Shown: positions 15,828-23,621 of the stretch, in pieces
How the letters are laid out: the number at the start of each line of letters is the position of its first letter
How positions within the stretch are numbered: the stretch's first letter is position 1
DNA from: Culicoidibacter larvae
Lineage (GTDB): Bacteria; Bacillota_I; Bacilli_A; Culicoidibacterales; Culicoidibacteraceae
Assembly: GCF_005771635.1 (NCBI RefSeq)
Contig: NZ_VBWP01000014.1
Location: 1 to 37,946 of the forward strand
Direction of reading: 5' to 3'
DNA length: 37,946 bases
The notes under the pieces: generated by a model
The model's input: only the letters and a program-made list of their open reading frames with translations
Told to the model about the DNA's origin: nothing
Databases searched by the model: none
Made by a program: the position numbers and the translations under genes

Positions 15828-17078
15828 TTATTTTATTTCGGTTCCACAATTAGAACAGAATTTACCAGTAGCTTCAGTGCCACATTCAGGACAGAATTTT
15901 TTCTTTGTTGGAGCTTCGGTTCCGCAATTAGAACAAAATTTGCCATTTACCGTTTCTCCGCAATTGTTGCAAGCTATGTCCGCCGCTTCAGTTGGCTCCG
16001 CGCTTTGCTCAGCAGCCTTTGGTTGCGTCGGATTCGGATCATACGCTTGCATCTCCGGTCCCTTTGGCATGCTGTTATCATTCATAACTGCACCGGCAGT
16101 TCCGGCAACAACACCGCCGGTTGCCGCACCCATCATGCCCATACCCATAAAGGTATTGATAGCGCCATTCTCGTTTTTAGCAGCATCTTGAACTGCCTTA
16201 CCATAAGCATCGGTAAGCGTTCCTTTTTGTTGATAGATATCGCCACCAATTTCGTAAGTATCGATTTTTTTCTCTGACTCTTCATCAAGGGTTACCGATT
16301 CAACAACGAAACTAACAATATTCAATCCGCGGTCGCGAATTGCCTGATCATAAATATGCTCGTCCATAGCGCGTTTAATTTCAAGACTCTTGCTTGGCAA
16401 TGAAAGTGCCGGAATTTTATATTCTTCACTTCCTAAGCCATTCAATACGTTAGTGAAAGCACCGATAACTTCACTGCGCATTTGTTCATTGATTTGGGTT
16501 TTGGTATAACGATCGGCAGTTCCACCGATAACTTGCATAAACAAAGCCGGATCGGTAATTTTAAAAGTATACTTTCCGAAACATTTAATTTCTAAACGCA
16601 TTGGTATATAACCACCAGTACGCGCATTCATAACGACATGTTCGAAGTCACGGTAAGGAATTGGTGCCGGACTGCCGAATTTATTATCAATAATTTCTTT
16701 GGTATTGAAATAGAAGACTGCTTGCTGGCGGGCACGCTCACCACCATAAGTAAAACGTTCCCACATTTGTTTAAATACTGGGCCGAATTGTCCGGCAAAG
16801 AATGATGGTGTTGCTGATGTATCATATGTATACATGCCTTCTTCAGCAGTTGCATCAACAACGCGGCCGTTATCGTAAACAACTGCCATTTGGCCTGGAC
16901 CAACGACAATCATACTTTTATTAGCAAGTACACCATTTTCTGGTGTTACCCGTTGCATTAATATTTCATTCCCCATATCATTGCAACGTATTGCTTTTTT
17001 CCATTGGTCTTCAAGGGTTGAGTCAATTGCTGAACCGGCGTTGCCTACAACGGAAGCCAGCATTTTAATTAATCCCAT
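15828..17078 (-). CDS. YdjI-like SPFH-domain protein with C-terminal zinc ribbons
   Basis: 416 residues; start at 17078 after GAAAGGATGG. Residues about 45-310 form an SPFH (stomatin/prohibitin/flotillin) domain of the YdjI 'virion core' group: MIVVGPGQMAVVYDNGRVVDATAEEGMYTYD, GYIPMRLEIKCFGKYTFKITDP, and the RGLNIVSFVVESVTL end. After a Gly/Ala/Met-rich linker come two zinc ribbons, CNNC..CSNC and CPEC..CSNC (about 368-413). In Bacillus, YdjI is soluble but recruited to the membrane by YdjG/YdjH and holds PspA there. Here it is convergent with ydjG-ydjH rather than in the same operon, and no pspA lies in the window. It may be co-transcribed with the upstream MFS gene. Confidence 0.85.
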   Translation of the reverse strand: MGLIKMLASVVGNAGSAIDSTLEDQWKKAIRCNDMGNEILMQRVTPENGVLANKSMIVVGPGQMAVVYDNGRVVDATAEEGMYTYDTSATPSFFAGQFGPVFKQMWERFTYGGERARQQAVFYFNTKEIIDNKFGSPAPIPYRDFEHVVMNARTGGYIPMRLEIKCFGKYTFKITDPALFMQVIGGTADRYTKTQINEQMRSEVIGAFTNVLNGLGSEEYKIPALSLPSKSLEIKRAMDEHIYDQAIRDRGLNIVSFVVESVTLDEESEKKIDTYEIGGDIYQQKGTLTDAYGKAVQDAAKNENGAINTFMGMGMMGAATGGVVAGTAGAVMNDNSMPKGPEMQAYDPNPTQPKAAEQSAEPTEAADIACNNCGETVNGKFCSNCGTEAPTKKKFCPECGTEATGKFCSNCGTEIK

Positions 17079-17146
17079 TTTGTTCCATCCTTTCAAATCT
17101 GTAAAACAGTAATATTATCATTATTATACCATTTTTAATTATGAGT

Positions 17147-18409
17147 TTATATGTTTTTTTCTAAATGAAGTTTTGCTTTCCGCAGAGCGTAAAGGTGGAA
17201 CATGTGCCAGAAAATAAATGCCGCGATTGCTGAGAATATTGCTAGAATCACAAAGCTTAATCGAAAGCCGATAACGCCTACGAAAGTGATGAATAGCGGA
17301 GCGATAATCCTAGCACATGTGTTTGGGAAATCAGCTGCGGCTAAGTATTGCGCACGCTGATTTTCTGGTGCGATTTCAACAATAAAAGTACTGTTTGGGG
17401 CAACTAGAATTATTTCACCAAAGGTGAGCACAATCATGCCTAAAGCTAGGAATAGCATTGATGAATCAACACCGAAGAGCAGCATTGAGGCGCTGTAAGC
17501 GCCGGCGCCGATTGCAAAGATTGTTTTGTTAGAAAAACGCAAGCGAATCATTAAGCGTTGCAGTAAGATACCAAAGAGGCTGATCATAATGCCGTTGATA
17601 GCAATAATGATACTGTATTTATCAACTGCAAAACCAAATATAGATATTTTACTATCAGCGTATATTGAAAGCATGCTACCGAATTGGCTGGCAGTAATTG
17701 AGAGCAGAATCCAGGCAACAGCAAAGAGACCAAAGATGCGGTCACGATAAATAGTCATGTAGCCAGCAAATTGCTTATGTAAAGTGGTGAACCAGCCGGG
17801 AACATCTTTAAGCAACAATTTCTGTACTTGATGGTGAACCGTCTCATGAAACTGGGTGGTGATGACCAAATACATGATGATGCTGATAATGAAAGCGGAA
17901 AGCATGATGAAAAAGGGGTATTCAAAAAAGAGCACGCCACCAATTAATGGACCAACAACGATAGTGATGTTGGCGATGACATAAAAGGTAGAGAATACTG
18001 CCGGGCGATCTGCCGGTGCCACCAGGTCGGCAACCATTGCCCGTGAGGCGCTGTTGTAGAATGCTGAGAATAGACCGGTCGTCGCATAGGCAAAGACGGC
18101 AAAAAGTGGCAGTTCTGGTAAGAGCGGGAAGAAGCAAATCATATAGAAGATAAAGGTGAGTATCCGCAAAACTGATGCAATCTGCATCATTTTTTTGCGT
18201 CCATATCGATCTGCCAGGTAACCACCCATTAATACTGCGACGGCCTCGAATGTTTTTAAGCCGAGCAAAAGAATACCGGTTGCCAACTCCCCGTAGTAGC
18301 TAGTAAAAAAACGGGTCATATATGGGAAGAACATCCAATATAAAAAGCCGTTAGTAAATTCCATATAAAGGCGGTACTTTAGATTCTTGTCCCAGTCGCG
18401 AAATTTCAT
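17147..18409 (-). CDS. Major facilitator superfamily transporter
   Basis: 420 residues with about twelve hydrophobic segments. The MFS loop 2-3 motif is GGYLADRYGRKKMM (residues about 62-75), and an acid-containing NSASRAMVADLV motif follows in the first half. The general form matches multidrug or sugar efflux carriers of the proton-driven drug:H+ type. Substrate unknown. The start codon has only a weak SD (AGGGCGG). It lies 69 nt upstream of the YdjI-like gene on the same strand without a terminator between them, so the two may be one transcript. Confidence 0.88.
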   Translation of the reverse strand: MKFRDWDKNLKYRLYMEFTNGFLYWMFFPYMTRFFTSYYGELATGILLLGLKTFEAVAVLMGGYLADRYGRKKMMQIASVLRILTFIFYMICFFPLLPELPLFAVFAYATTGLFSAFYNSASRAMVADLVAPADRPAVFSTFYVIANITIVVGPLIGGVLFFEYPFFIMLSAFIISIIMYLVITTQFHETVHHQVQKLLLKDVPGWFTTLHKQFAGYMTIYRDRIFGLFAVAWILLSITASQFGSMLSIYADSKISIFGFAVDKYSIIIAINGIMISLFGILLQRLMIRLRFSNKTIFAIGAGAYSASMLLFGVDSSMLFLALGMIVLTFGEIILVAPNSTFIVEIAPENQRAQYLAAADFPNTCARIIAPLFITFVGVIGFRLSFVILAIFSAIAAFIFWHMFHLYALRKAKLHLEKNI

Positions 18410-18445
18410 AGCATTATTACCGCCCTTCGAAAATATATTGTTCCA

Positions 18446-18454
18446 ATTATAGCA
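18446..18454 (-). promoter_or_regulatory. Extended -10 promoter of the MFS gene
   Basis: On the minus strand TGC-TATAAT (18454-18446), 37 nt before the start codon. The -35 is poor. Confidence 0.62.
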
Positions 18455-18511
18455 GAAATTTATTGGGAAAAGAAGTGCAATTTCATTCTTTTCAATTTTT
18501 GGAAGAAAAAT

Positions 18512-18542
18512 AAAAAAGCGGCACGCTGCGTGCCGCTTTTTT
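18512..18542. terminator. Terminator after the YggT gene
   Basis: 14-bp perfect stem AAAAAAGCGGCACG / CGTGCCGCTTTTTT, CTG loop. Lies between two minus-strand genes. Confidence 0.92.
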
Positions 18543-18547
18543 CAGTT

Positions 18548-18859
18548 TTAATATATCCCGAAGATAAGTACAAAAACAAATGCTAGAACCCAAGCAATTA
18601 CTTGCCAGGCAACATTAATAATCAATGCCCAAACGAATGGACTGAATTGAATTTGTTTGCCGCCAAGGTTCGCTTTTAAGTCAAATAATTTAACTAGTGG
18701 ATCACAGATTGTTGCTAAGAACTTTCCAAATCCGCTGTCTAAATATTTTTCCATCCAGTTCATAATGATGAAGTAGATGAAGAACGCAAATGCATAAATG
18801 TATACTACCCAAGATATGATTGAAATAATCAATGAAAGTATTGCGTAAAACCCAAACAT
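18548..18859 (-). CDS. YggT-family membrane protein
   Basis: 103 residues; ATG at 18859 follows AGGAGG by 7 nt. There are two hydrophobic parts (about 1-35 and 78-103). The middle segment GKFLATICDPLVKLFDL...IQFSPFVWALI matches the YggT signature (GRFLxxICEPxLxPFR...IDxSPIVA). Bacterial YggT proteins are linked to cell division, osmotic shock tolerance and, in plants, cytochrome b6f maturation (CCB3). Usually they follow sepF or lie near proC; here the gene is alone. Its promoter carries a palindrome right at the start site. Confidence 0.82.
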   Translation of the reverse strand: MFGFYAILSLIISIISWVVYIYAFAFFIYFIIMNWMEKYLDSGFGKFLATICDPLVKLFDLKANLGGKQIQFSPFVWALIINVAWQVIAWVLAFVFVLIFGIY

Positions 18860-18875
18860 AATATTCCTCCTAAAA

Positions 18876-18923
18876 TTGGCTATAGCCAAAGTTTATTATA
18901 TGTTATTTTAAAGCGAATTGCAA
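18876..18923 (-). promoter_or_regulatory. YggT promoter with a 14-bp palindrome over the start site
   Basis: On the minus strand TTGCAA (18923-18918), 17 nt, TATAAT (18900-18895). The perfect palindrome TTGGCTATAGCCAA (18889-18876) begins 5 nt after the -10 box, covering +1. It can act as a repressor operator or a 5' stabilising hairpin. Confidence 0.75.
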
Positions 18924-18925
18924 TT

Positions 18926-19120
18926 TTAGTCACAATTTACATGATTCATCGGATTAGATAGTTTGTAAAAAGTGGTGAGCTCAGTAGTTTCATCTGCAAA
19001 TATACCAAAATTGAGTATTTCAAAATCATCCTCAACTTGTTGCAATGCCAATGCCAGCTGTTCGGCCATAATTTGGTTTTTATCTATTTGGCTACTGCCA
19101 TGAATAATTCCGATTCTCAT
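18926..19120 (-). pseudogene. N-terminal remnant of an RpiB/LacAB-type sugar-phosphate isomerase
   Basis: 64 codons from the ATG at 19120 (SD AAAGGAATG). The start MRIGIIHGSSQIDKNQIMAEQL, then FEILNFGIFADE, matches the beginning of RpiB/LacA/LacB-related isomerases, which are normally 145-210 residues. The frame then degrades (TTFYKLSNPMNHVNCD) and stops. The catalytic VDFVVTGCSSGQGM-type core is absent. The stop codon abuts the YggT promoter, so a deletion removed the rest. It is likely non-functional. Confidence 0.65.
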
Positions 19121-19173
19121 GTTGCTCATTCCTTTGCATATATTATATTGAATAGTGCGAATGCATTTTCTAG

Positions 19174-19202
19174 TTAAGCACAAAATATATTTATGCTATA
19201 AT
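19174..19202 (+). promoter_or_regulatory. Promoter of the DeoR-family regulator
   Basis: TTAAGC (19174-19179), 17 nt, TATAAT (19197-19202) with TGC directly before it (extended -10). Confidence 0.7.
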
Positions 19203-19223
19203 AAAGTTTAGGAGATGGTAATG

Positions 19224-19964
19224 ATGTTAAAGGCAGAACGCTGGCAGCGAATCTTACAATTGGTAAACCAGGCAGGGTTTGTGCGCAGTGAAGAACTTGC
19301 GCAGACGCTTGATTGTGCCGAGATTACGATTCGACGTGATTTAATTGCACTTGCTGAAGTTGGTAAATTAGTAAAAGTACATGGTGGTGCGGTTAGCAAT
19401 AAGCAACAGAAAGCAAAGACTGATGTGCCGGTAGGAACACGAACTGCTGAGGCAGTTCAGCAAAAAATTCGGATTGCAGAACAGGCAGCAGAGTTGATTG
19501 ATGCCGGCAGTCATATCTATTTAGATGCCGGGACTAGTGTATCAATGATGATACCATTATTGGAAGATAAAGATATTGTTGTTTATACCCATGGATTGCA
19601 TCATATTCCTGAACTCATTGCTCATCACATACCTACCTATATAATCGGCGGGCGATTAAAAGCTGAGACCTCAGCTGCAGTCGGTGGTCCGGCAATCCGA
19701 ATGATTGAAACCATACGTATTGACTACGCTTTTATGGGTACCAATGGTATCAGTCCGACTTTCGGTTTCTCGACACCGGAGCAAGAAGAGGCGACAATTA
19801 AACAGGCAATTATTAAACAAGCTAAGCAAGTATATATTTTAGCTGACAGTGATAAGTTTGACCAGGAATCATATATTCAGTTTGCCGGTCACCAAGATGC
19901 TACTATTATTACCGATCAAAAACCAAACGAAAAATACCAAAATTTCAATATTATTACTATCTAG
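19224..19964 (+). CDS. fruR: DeoR-family regulator of the fructose operon
   Basis: 246 residues. ATGs at 19215, 19221 and 19224 are in frame. The AGGAG at 19210-19214 touches the first, so 19224 (9 nt) is preferred, giving the usual MLKAERWQRI start. Residues 5-60 form the DeoR HTH (VRSEELAQTLDCAEITIRRDLIAL). The C-terminal part is the DeoR sugar-phosphate sensor (IYLDAGTSVSMMIPLL, YIIGGRLK, DYAFMGTNGIS.. GFSTPEQEEATIKQAII). It is followed after a terminator by fruK-fruA. By position and family it is FruR/FruR-like, sensing fructose 1-phosphate. The periodic CAATC repeats upstream of fruK are candidate binding sites. Confidence 0.85.
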   Translation: MLKAERWQRILQLVNQAGFVRSEELAQTLDCAEITIRRDLIALAEVGKLVKVHGGAVSNKQQKAKTDVPVGTRTAEAVQQKIRIAEQAAELIDAGSHIYLDAGTSVSMMIPLLEDKDIVVYTHGLHHIPELIAHHIPTYIIGGRLKAETSAAVGGPAIRMIETIRIDYAFMGTNGISPTFGFSTPEQEEATIKQAIIKQAKQVYILADSDKFDQESYIQFAGHQDATIITDQKPNEKYQNFNIITI

Positions 19965-19986
19965 TTTTATTTTTTATGAGAAGCCG

Positions 19987-20023
19987 AAAACGCACATTTC
20001 TAAGGAAATGTGCGTTTTTTTTT
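19987..20023 (+). terminator. Terminator after the DeoR-family gene
   Basis: 14-bp perfect stem AAAACGCACATTTC / GAAATGTGCGTTTT with TAAG loop, then a long T-run. Confidence 0.93.
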
Positions 20024-20043
20024 CAAAAAATGAGCGAAAATGT

Positions 20044-20072
20044 TTGTAAACGGTTACTCGATATGCTAAAAT
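20044..20072 (+). promoter_or_regulatory. fruKA promoter with an overlapping cre site
   Basis: TTGTAA (20044-20049), 17 nt, TAAAAT (20067-20072), with an extended -10 TGC. TGTAAACGGTTACT (20045-20058) matches the cre consensus TGWAARCGYTWNCW at 13 of 14 positions and covers the -35. CcpA bound here should block transcription when preferred sugars are present. Confidence 0.85.
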
Positions 20073-20093
20073 CAAATTGAAAAAGAACAAAAA

Positions 20094-20118
20094 CAATCAT
20101 TTTCAATCAACAACAATC
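20094..20118 (+). promoter_or_regulatory. Three CAATC direct repeats at 10-bp spacing (candidate FruR operator)
   Basis: CAATC at 20094, 20104 and 20114, on the same DNA face, just downstream of the fruK promoter. DeoR-family regulators often use directly repeated sites. The match to FruR is inference. Confidence 0.55.
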
Positions 20119-20147
20119 TTTTTACACTTACGAAAGGAGATGTTTTC

Positions 20148-21062
20148 ATGATTTATACATACACATTGAACCCATCAATCGATTACGTCATGCACGTTGA
20201 TGCTATTCAATTTGGAGCAACAAATCGGTCAACTTCAGAAATATATAAAATAGGCGGAAAAGGAATCAATGTCTCGGTGGTACTTAATAATCTAGCGATT
20301 AAAAACCGCGCGTCAGGATTTCTTGGTGGTTTTTCGGGAAACTTTATTGATAGTGAGCTGAAAAAATACCAGCATATTGAAAATGACTTTGTCCATACTG
20401 AACTGCCAACACGGATTAACATTAAAATCAAACAGGATGTTGAAACCGAAATTAATGGCAGCGGTGCAGCCATTCCTGAAGATGCCATCGAGGCACTCTG
20501 GCAGCAAATTCGTAATTTGCCGGATGATGCCTTCGTTGTGCTTTCAGGAAGTCTGGCAAAAGGTGTGCCGGAATCAATATATATTGATATCTGTCAGTAC
20601 CTGAAAAGCCGCAACATTGGCTTCGTCGTTGACACAGCCTCAGCAACATTGCTGGACATCGCCAAGCTCGGCCCGGTTTTGATTAAACCGAACCGCGAAG
20701 AGCTTGAAGCTTTTTACAATAGCGAGTTCGCTGATGATCAAGCACTGATTGCTGCTGGTAAAAGGTTGCATGCCGATGGTGCCCAACATGTGATTATTTC
20801 CCTGGGTGGCAAAGGTTCAATGTTGATTTGTGAACAAGGTATCTACCGTGCAACTGTTCCCAAAGGAACGCTGGTTGACTCAGTTGGTGCCGGAGATTCA
20901 ATGATTGCCGGCTTCGTTTACGGTTTTACCATTGGTATGTCCGCGGTAGAAAGCTTTAGGTATGCTGCGGCGGCCGGCAGCGCCACAGCATACTCAAGGG
21001 ATTTAGCAACGAAGGATGCTATTAACACATTAAAAGATGATATTGAAATTGTTCAGTTATAA
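20148..21062 (+). CDS. fruK: 1-phosphofructokinase
   Basis: 304 residues, normal for FruK. It phosphorylates fructose 1-phosphate, the product of the fructose PTS, to fructose 1,6-bisphosphate. PfkB-family features: TYTLNPSIDY at the start, GGKGINVSVVLNNL (residues 37-50), and SVGAGDSMIAGFVYG with catalytic Asp250. TLNPxxD is the tagatose/fructose-1-phosphate kinase subgroup mark. SD AAAGGAG. It precedes fruA by 21 nt, so the two form one transcript. Regulated by the cre site and probably by the DeoR-family regulator just upstream. Confidence 0.94.
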   Translation: MIYTYTLNPSIDYVMHVDAIQFGATNRSTSEIYKIGGKGINVSVVLNNLAIKNRASGFLGGFSGNFIDSELKKYQHIENDFVHTELPTRINIKIKQDVETEINGSGAAIPEDAIEALWQQIRNLPDDAFVVLSGSLAKGVPESIYIDICQYLKSRNIGFVVDTASATLLDIAKLGPVLIKPNREELEAFYNSEFADDQALIAAGKRLHADGAQHVIISLGGKGSMLICEQGIYRATVPKGTLVDSVGAGDSMIAGFVYGFTIGMSAVESFRYAAAAGSATAYSRDLATKDAINTLKDDIEIVQL

Positions 21063-21083
21063 AAATATAGGAGCGTGAAAAAG

Positions 21084-23021
21084 ATGAATATTCAAGAGGT
21101 ATTAAGAAAAGAGCTTGTAATTCTTGATTTGCAAGCAACAACTAAGGAAGGTGCCATTGAAGAGATGGCGGATCGTTTAGTCGCGACCGGCGTAGTTAGT
21201 GACAAGGCAGCTTTTCTGGCAAATATTTGGAAGCGTGAAGAAGAGGGCACAACCGGGATTGGTGATGGGATAGCGATTCCCCATGCTAAAACTGACGTTG
21301 TTAGCACCCCGTCAATTGTATTTGCTCGTTCAACCGCAGGCGTTGACTTCGCTTCAATGGACGGCAAACCGGCATACTTATTCTTTATGATTGCCACTCC
21401 GGCAAATTCAAGTGATGCTCACTTGAAATTATTGTCTGAGTTATCAACACAATTGATTCATGAATCAGTTCGTAAACAATTAATGACAGAAACTGATTAC
21501 GATAAAATTATTGGAATCTTCAGCCAAGGGGCAAAAACTGAAAATACAGTTAGTAATGAGGCACCATTTGTTGTTGCTGTTACTGGTTGTGCGACCGGGA
21601 TTGCTCATACTTATATGGCGGCAGAGAAGTTACAAGAAGCCGGCAATAAACTTGGTATTCGGGTAAAAGTGGAAACTAATGGTTCTACCGGTGTGGAAAA
21701 TCGCTTGACTGGTGCGGATATTAAGGATGCAGCTGGTGTTGTTATTGCTGCTGATGTCAATGTAGAAATGGATCGTTTTGATGGTAAACACTTGATTTCG
21801 CAGCCGGTTGCTGCCGGAATTCACAAGCCGGAACAATTATTGCAGGAAGCAATAAGCGGAAAAGCACCCGTGTACCATAGCGAAGGCGGGAACACTGAAA
21901 GTAGTGCCAGTGGTGATAAGTTATCAGTTGGGCAACAAATTTATAAGCATTTAATGAGCGGGGTTTCGCATATGTTACCGTTTGTTATCGGTGGTGGTAT
22001 CGCTATCGCGTTAGCATTCTTACTTGACCAATTGATTGGTGTGCCGCAAGATCAGTTAGCTAGTCTTGGGTCATATAATGCGATTGCTTCACTCTTTAAA
22101 CAAATTGGTGGTTTGGCATTTGGCTTTATGCTACCAGTATTTGCCGGATACATTGCTTATAGTATTGCTGATCGACCAGGTTTAGTTGCCGGGTTTGTAG
22201 CTGGTGGTATTGCAGCTGGTGGTGGTGCAATTGTTGTGAGCTTAGGTGAAGCAATTGGTATTACTGGTTTATCTGATGCCAGTGCCGGATTCCTTGGCGC
22301 TTTAGTTGGTGGTTTCTTGGCTGGTTACGTAGTACTGGGAATTAAAGCATTATTCAAAAACTTGCCAAAAGTGTTTGATGGCATTAAAACAATTCTTATT
22401 TATCCAGTGTTAACAGTTATCATTGTCGGCATTCTGATGGTCGTTATTACTATTCCAATGGGATGGTTGAATACTTGGCTGAATGACTTCTTAAATGGTT
22501 TAAGCGGCGCCAATGCGATTCTGCTTGGATTATTGCTTGGAGCAATGATGGCAGTTGACTTAGGTGGTCCGGTAAACAAGGCAGCCTATATCTTTGCAAC
22601 CGGAACATTAGCGGCAACGGTAAGCACCGGTGGTAGCGCAATTATGGCTGCAGTTATGGCAGCCGGAATGGTTCCGCCATTGGCAACGTTTGTGGCAACA
22701 TTAGTATTCCGCAAAAAATTTACTTCACAAGAACGTGATGCCGGCTTAACGAACTCAGTACTGGGATTATCATTCATTACTGAGGGTGCGATTCCATTTG
22801 CAGCCGCCGACCCATTACGGATGATCCCAAGTTTCATTGCCGGAAGTGCAATTACCGGAGCAATCGTTATGTTCTTGAATATTAAAGTATTGGCACCGCA
22901 TGGTGGAATTTTCGTTATCATGCTTGTGTCTAACCCATTATTCTATATTGTGGCAATTGTTGTCGGAACCTTAATTAGTGCTTTGCTGATTGGCGTGTTG
23001 CGCAAAAAACCTACAGTTTAG
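21084..23021 (+). CDS. fruA: Fructose-specific PTS enzyme EIIABC
   Basis: 645 residues from the ATG at 21084; the GTG at 21075 is only 1 nt from the AGGAG and is rejected. Domain order is EIIA (1-150; phospho-His67 in GIAIPHAKT), EIIB (about 160-265; phospho-Cys169 in VTGCATGIAHTYMA), EIIC (about 285-640, ten or so membrane segments). It imports fructose as fructose 1-phosphate. EIIA-EIIB-EIIC order in one chain is standard for Gram-positive FruA. It follows fruK directly and ends at a strong terminator. Confidence 0.95.
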   Translation: MNIQEVLRKELVILDLQATTKEGAIEEMADRLVATGVVSDKAAFLANIWKREEEGTTGIGDGIAIPHAKTDVVSTPSIVFARSTAGVDFASMDGKPAYLFFMIATPANSSDAHLKLLSELSTQLIHESVRKQLMTETDYDKIIGIFSQGAKTENTVSNEAPFVVAVTGCATGIAHTYMAAEKLQEAGNKLGIRVKVETNGSTGVENRLTGADIKDAAGVVIAADVNVEMDRFDGKHLISQPVAAGIHKPEQLLQEAISGKAPVYHSEGGNTESSASGDKLSVGQQIYKHLMSGVSHMLPFVIGGGIAIALAFLLDQLIGVPQDQLASLGSYNAIASLFKQIGGLAFGFMLPVFAGYIAYSIADRPGLVAGFVAGGIAAGGGAIVVSLGEAIGITGLSDASAGFLGALVGGFLAGYVVLGIKALFKNLPKVFDGIKTILIYPVLTVIIVGILMVVITIPMGWLNTWLNDFLNGLSGANAILLGLLLGAMMAVDLGGPVNKAAYIFATGTLAATVSTGGSAIMAAVMAAGMVPPLATFVATLVFRKKFTSQERDAGLTNSVLGLSFITEGAIPFAAADPLRMIPSFIAGSAITGAIVMFLNIKVLAPHGGIFVIMLVSNPLFYIVAIVVGTLISALLIGVLRKKPTV

Positions 23022-23031
23022 GGAGAAATTT

Positions 23032-23063
23032 AAAACCCGCGAAGCCTCGGCTTCGCGGGTTTT
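23032..23063. terminator. Terminator of the fruKA operon
   Basis: 15-bp perfect stem AAAACCCGCGAAGCC / GGCTTCGCGGGTTTT with TC loop. Confidence 0.93.
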
Positions 23064-23160
23064 GTACTTTTAATACATATTTTTCATCGGCTATTCATGT
23101 ACTTATACTTGCAAAATCAGTATCATTAATAATGAAATGAATATGGTTGGAGGTAAACAA

Positions 23161-23430
23161 ATGAGAGTAGCAAAATGGATTTTGGCAATTGTTAATGGTA
23201 TATGGATATTTATCTTTTTTGTAATTGCTTCTATTACACAATATGAGGTCTCACAAAAATTTATTAATGGTCAATGTCCGGCGAATCATCCGGTAGGTGA
23301 TTTTGGTTGTTCTAATGGACTTACTGTTGCTGGACTGATTGGTATCAGCTTTATATTATGGTTTGTTACGATAGTGGCATTAATTGTCTTGAAGATTGTT
23401 AAGATGAATGAAAAACACCAGAATAATTAG
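23161..23430 (+). CDS. Small two-helix membrane protein, function unknown
   Basis: 89 residues from the ATG at 23161, placed 7 nt after GGAGG. Two membrane helices (about 7-27 and 55-80) flank a short outer loop with two cysteines (QCPANHPVGDFGC) that may form a disulphide. The C-terminus is basic and polar (KIVKMNEKHQNN). I do not recognise the family. It stands alone between the fru operon and the small toxin-like locus. Hairpin-plus-hydrophobic layouts like this are common among small Gram-positive membrane proteins, so no role is inferred. Confidence 0.7.
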   Translation: MRVAKWILAIVNGIWIFIFFVIASITQYEVSQKFINGQCPANHPVGDFGCSNGLTVAGLIGISFILWFVTIVALIVLKIVKMNEKHQNN

Positions 23431-23444
23431 CTTATAATAATATT

Positions 23445-23473
23445 TTGTTAAAAATAAATAATTTTATTAAAAT
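23445..23473 (+). promoter_or_regulatory. Candidate promoter of the toxin-like mRNA
   Basis: TTGTTA (23445-23450), 17 nt, TAAAAT (23468-23473). A second -10-like TATAAT lies at 23481-23486 without a good -35. Confidence 0.6.
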
Positions 23474-23531
23474 TTTGTATTATAATAATTAAGTGGCGAA
23501 ACCATAAGTGCCTCTGTGAGGAGGTGAAGGG

Positions 23532-23606
23532 ATGGAGATATTAGCTCTTATAATATTGTTAATACTTCTAATACTACGTCAAATTGATGGTGGAAAAGAT
23601 GATTAA
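23532..23606 (+). CDS. 24-residue hydrophobic peptide, candidate type I toxin
   Basis: ATG at 23532, TAA at 23604-23606. The SD is very strong, GAGGAGGTG (23518-23526). The first 15 residues are nearly all Leu and Ile (MEILALIILLILLI), forming one membrane helix. The tail is polar and charged (RQIDGGKDD). This is the shape of Fst, Ibs and TxpA-type toxins, membrane peptides kept silent by antisense RNA. It has no proline like the Fst family consensus, so it would be a new sequence family. A CCTC at 23511-23514 can pair with the SD (GAGG), as in toxin mRNAs with hidden ribosome sites. Function is inferred from layout, not from homology. Confidence 0.7.
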   Translation: MEILALIILLILLILRQIDGGKDD

Positions 23607-23621
23607 TGAAGGTTGAGTCAC

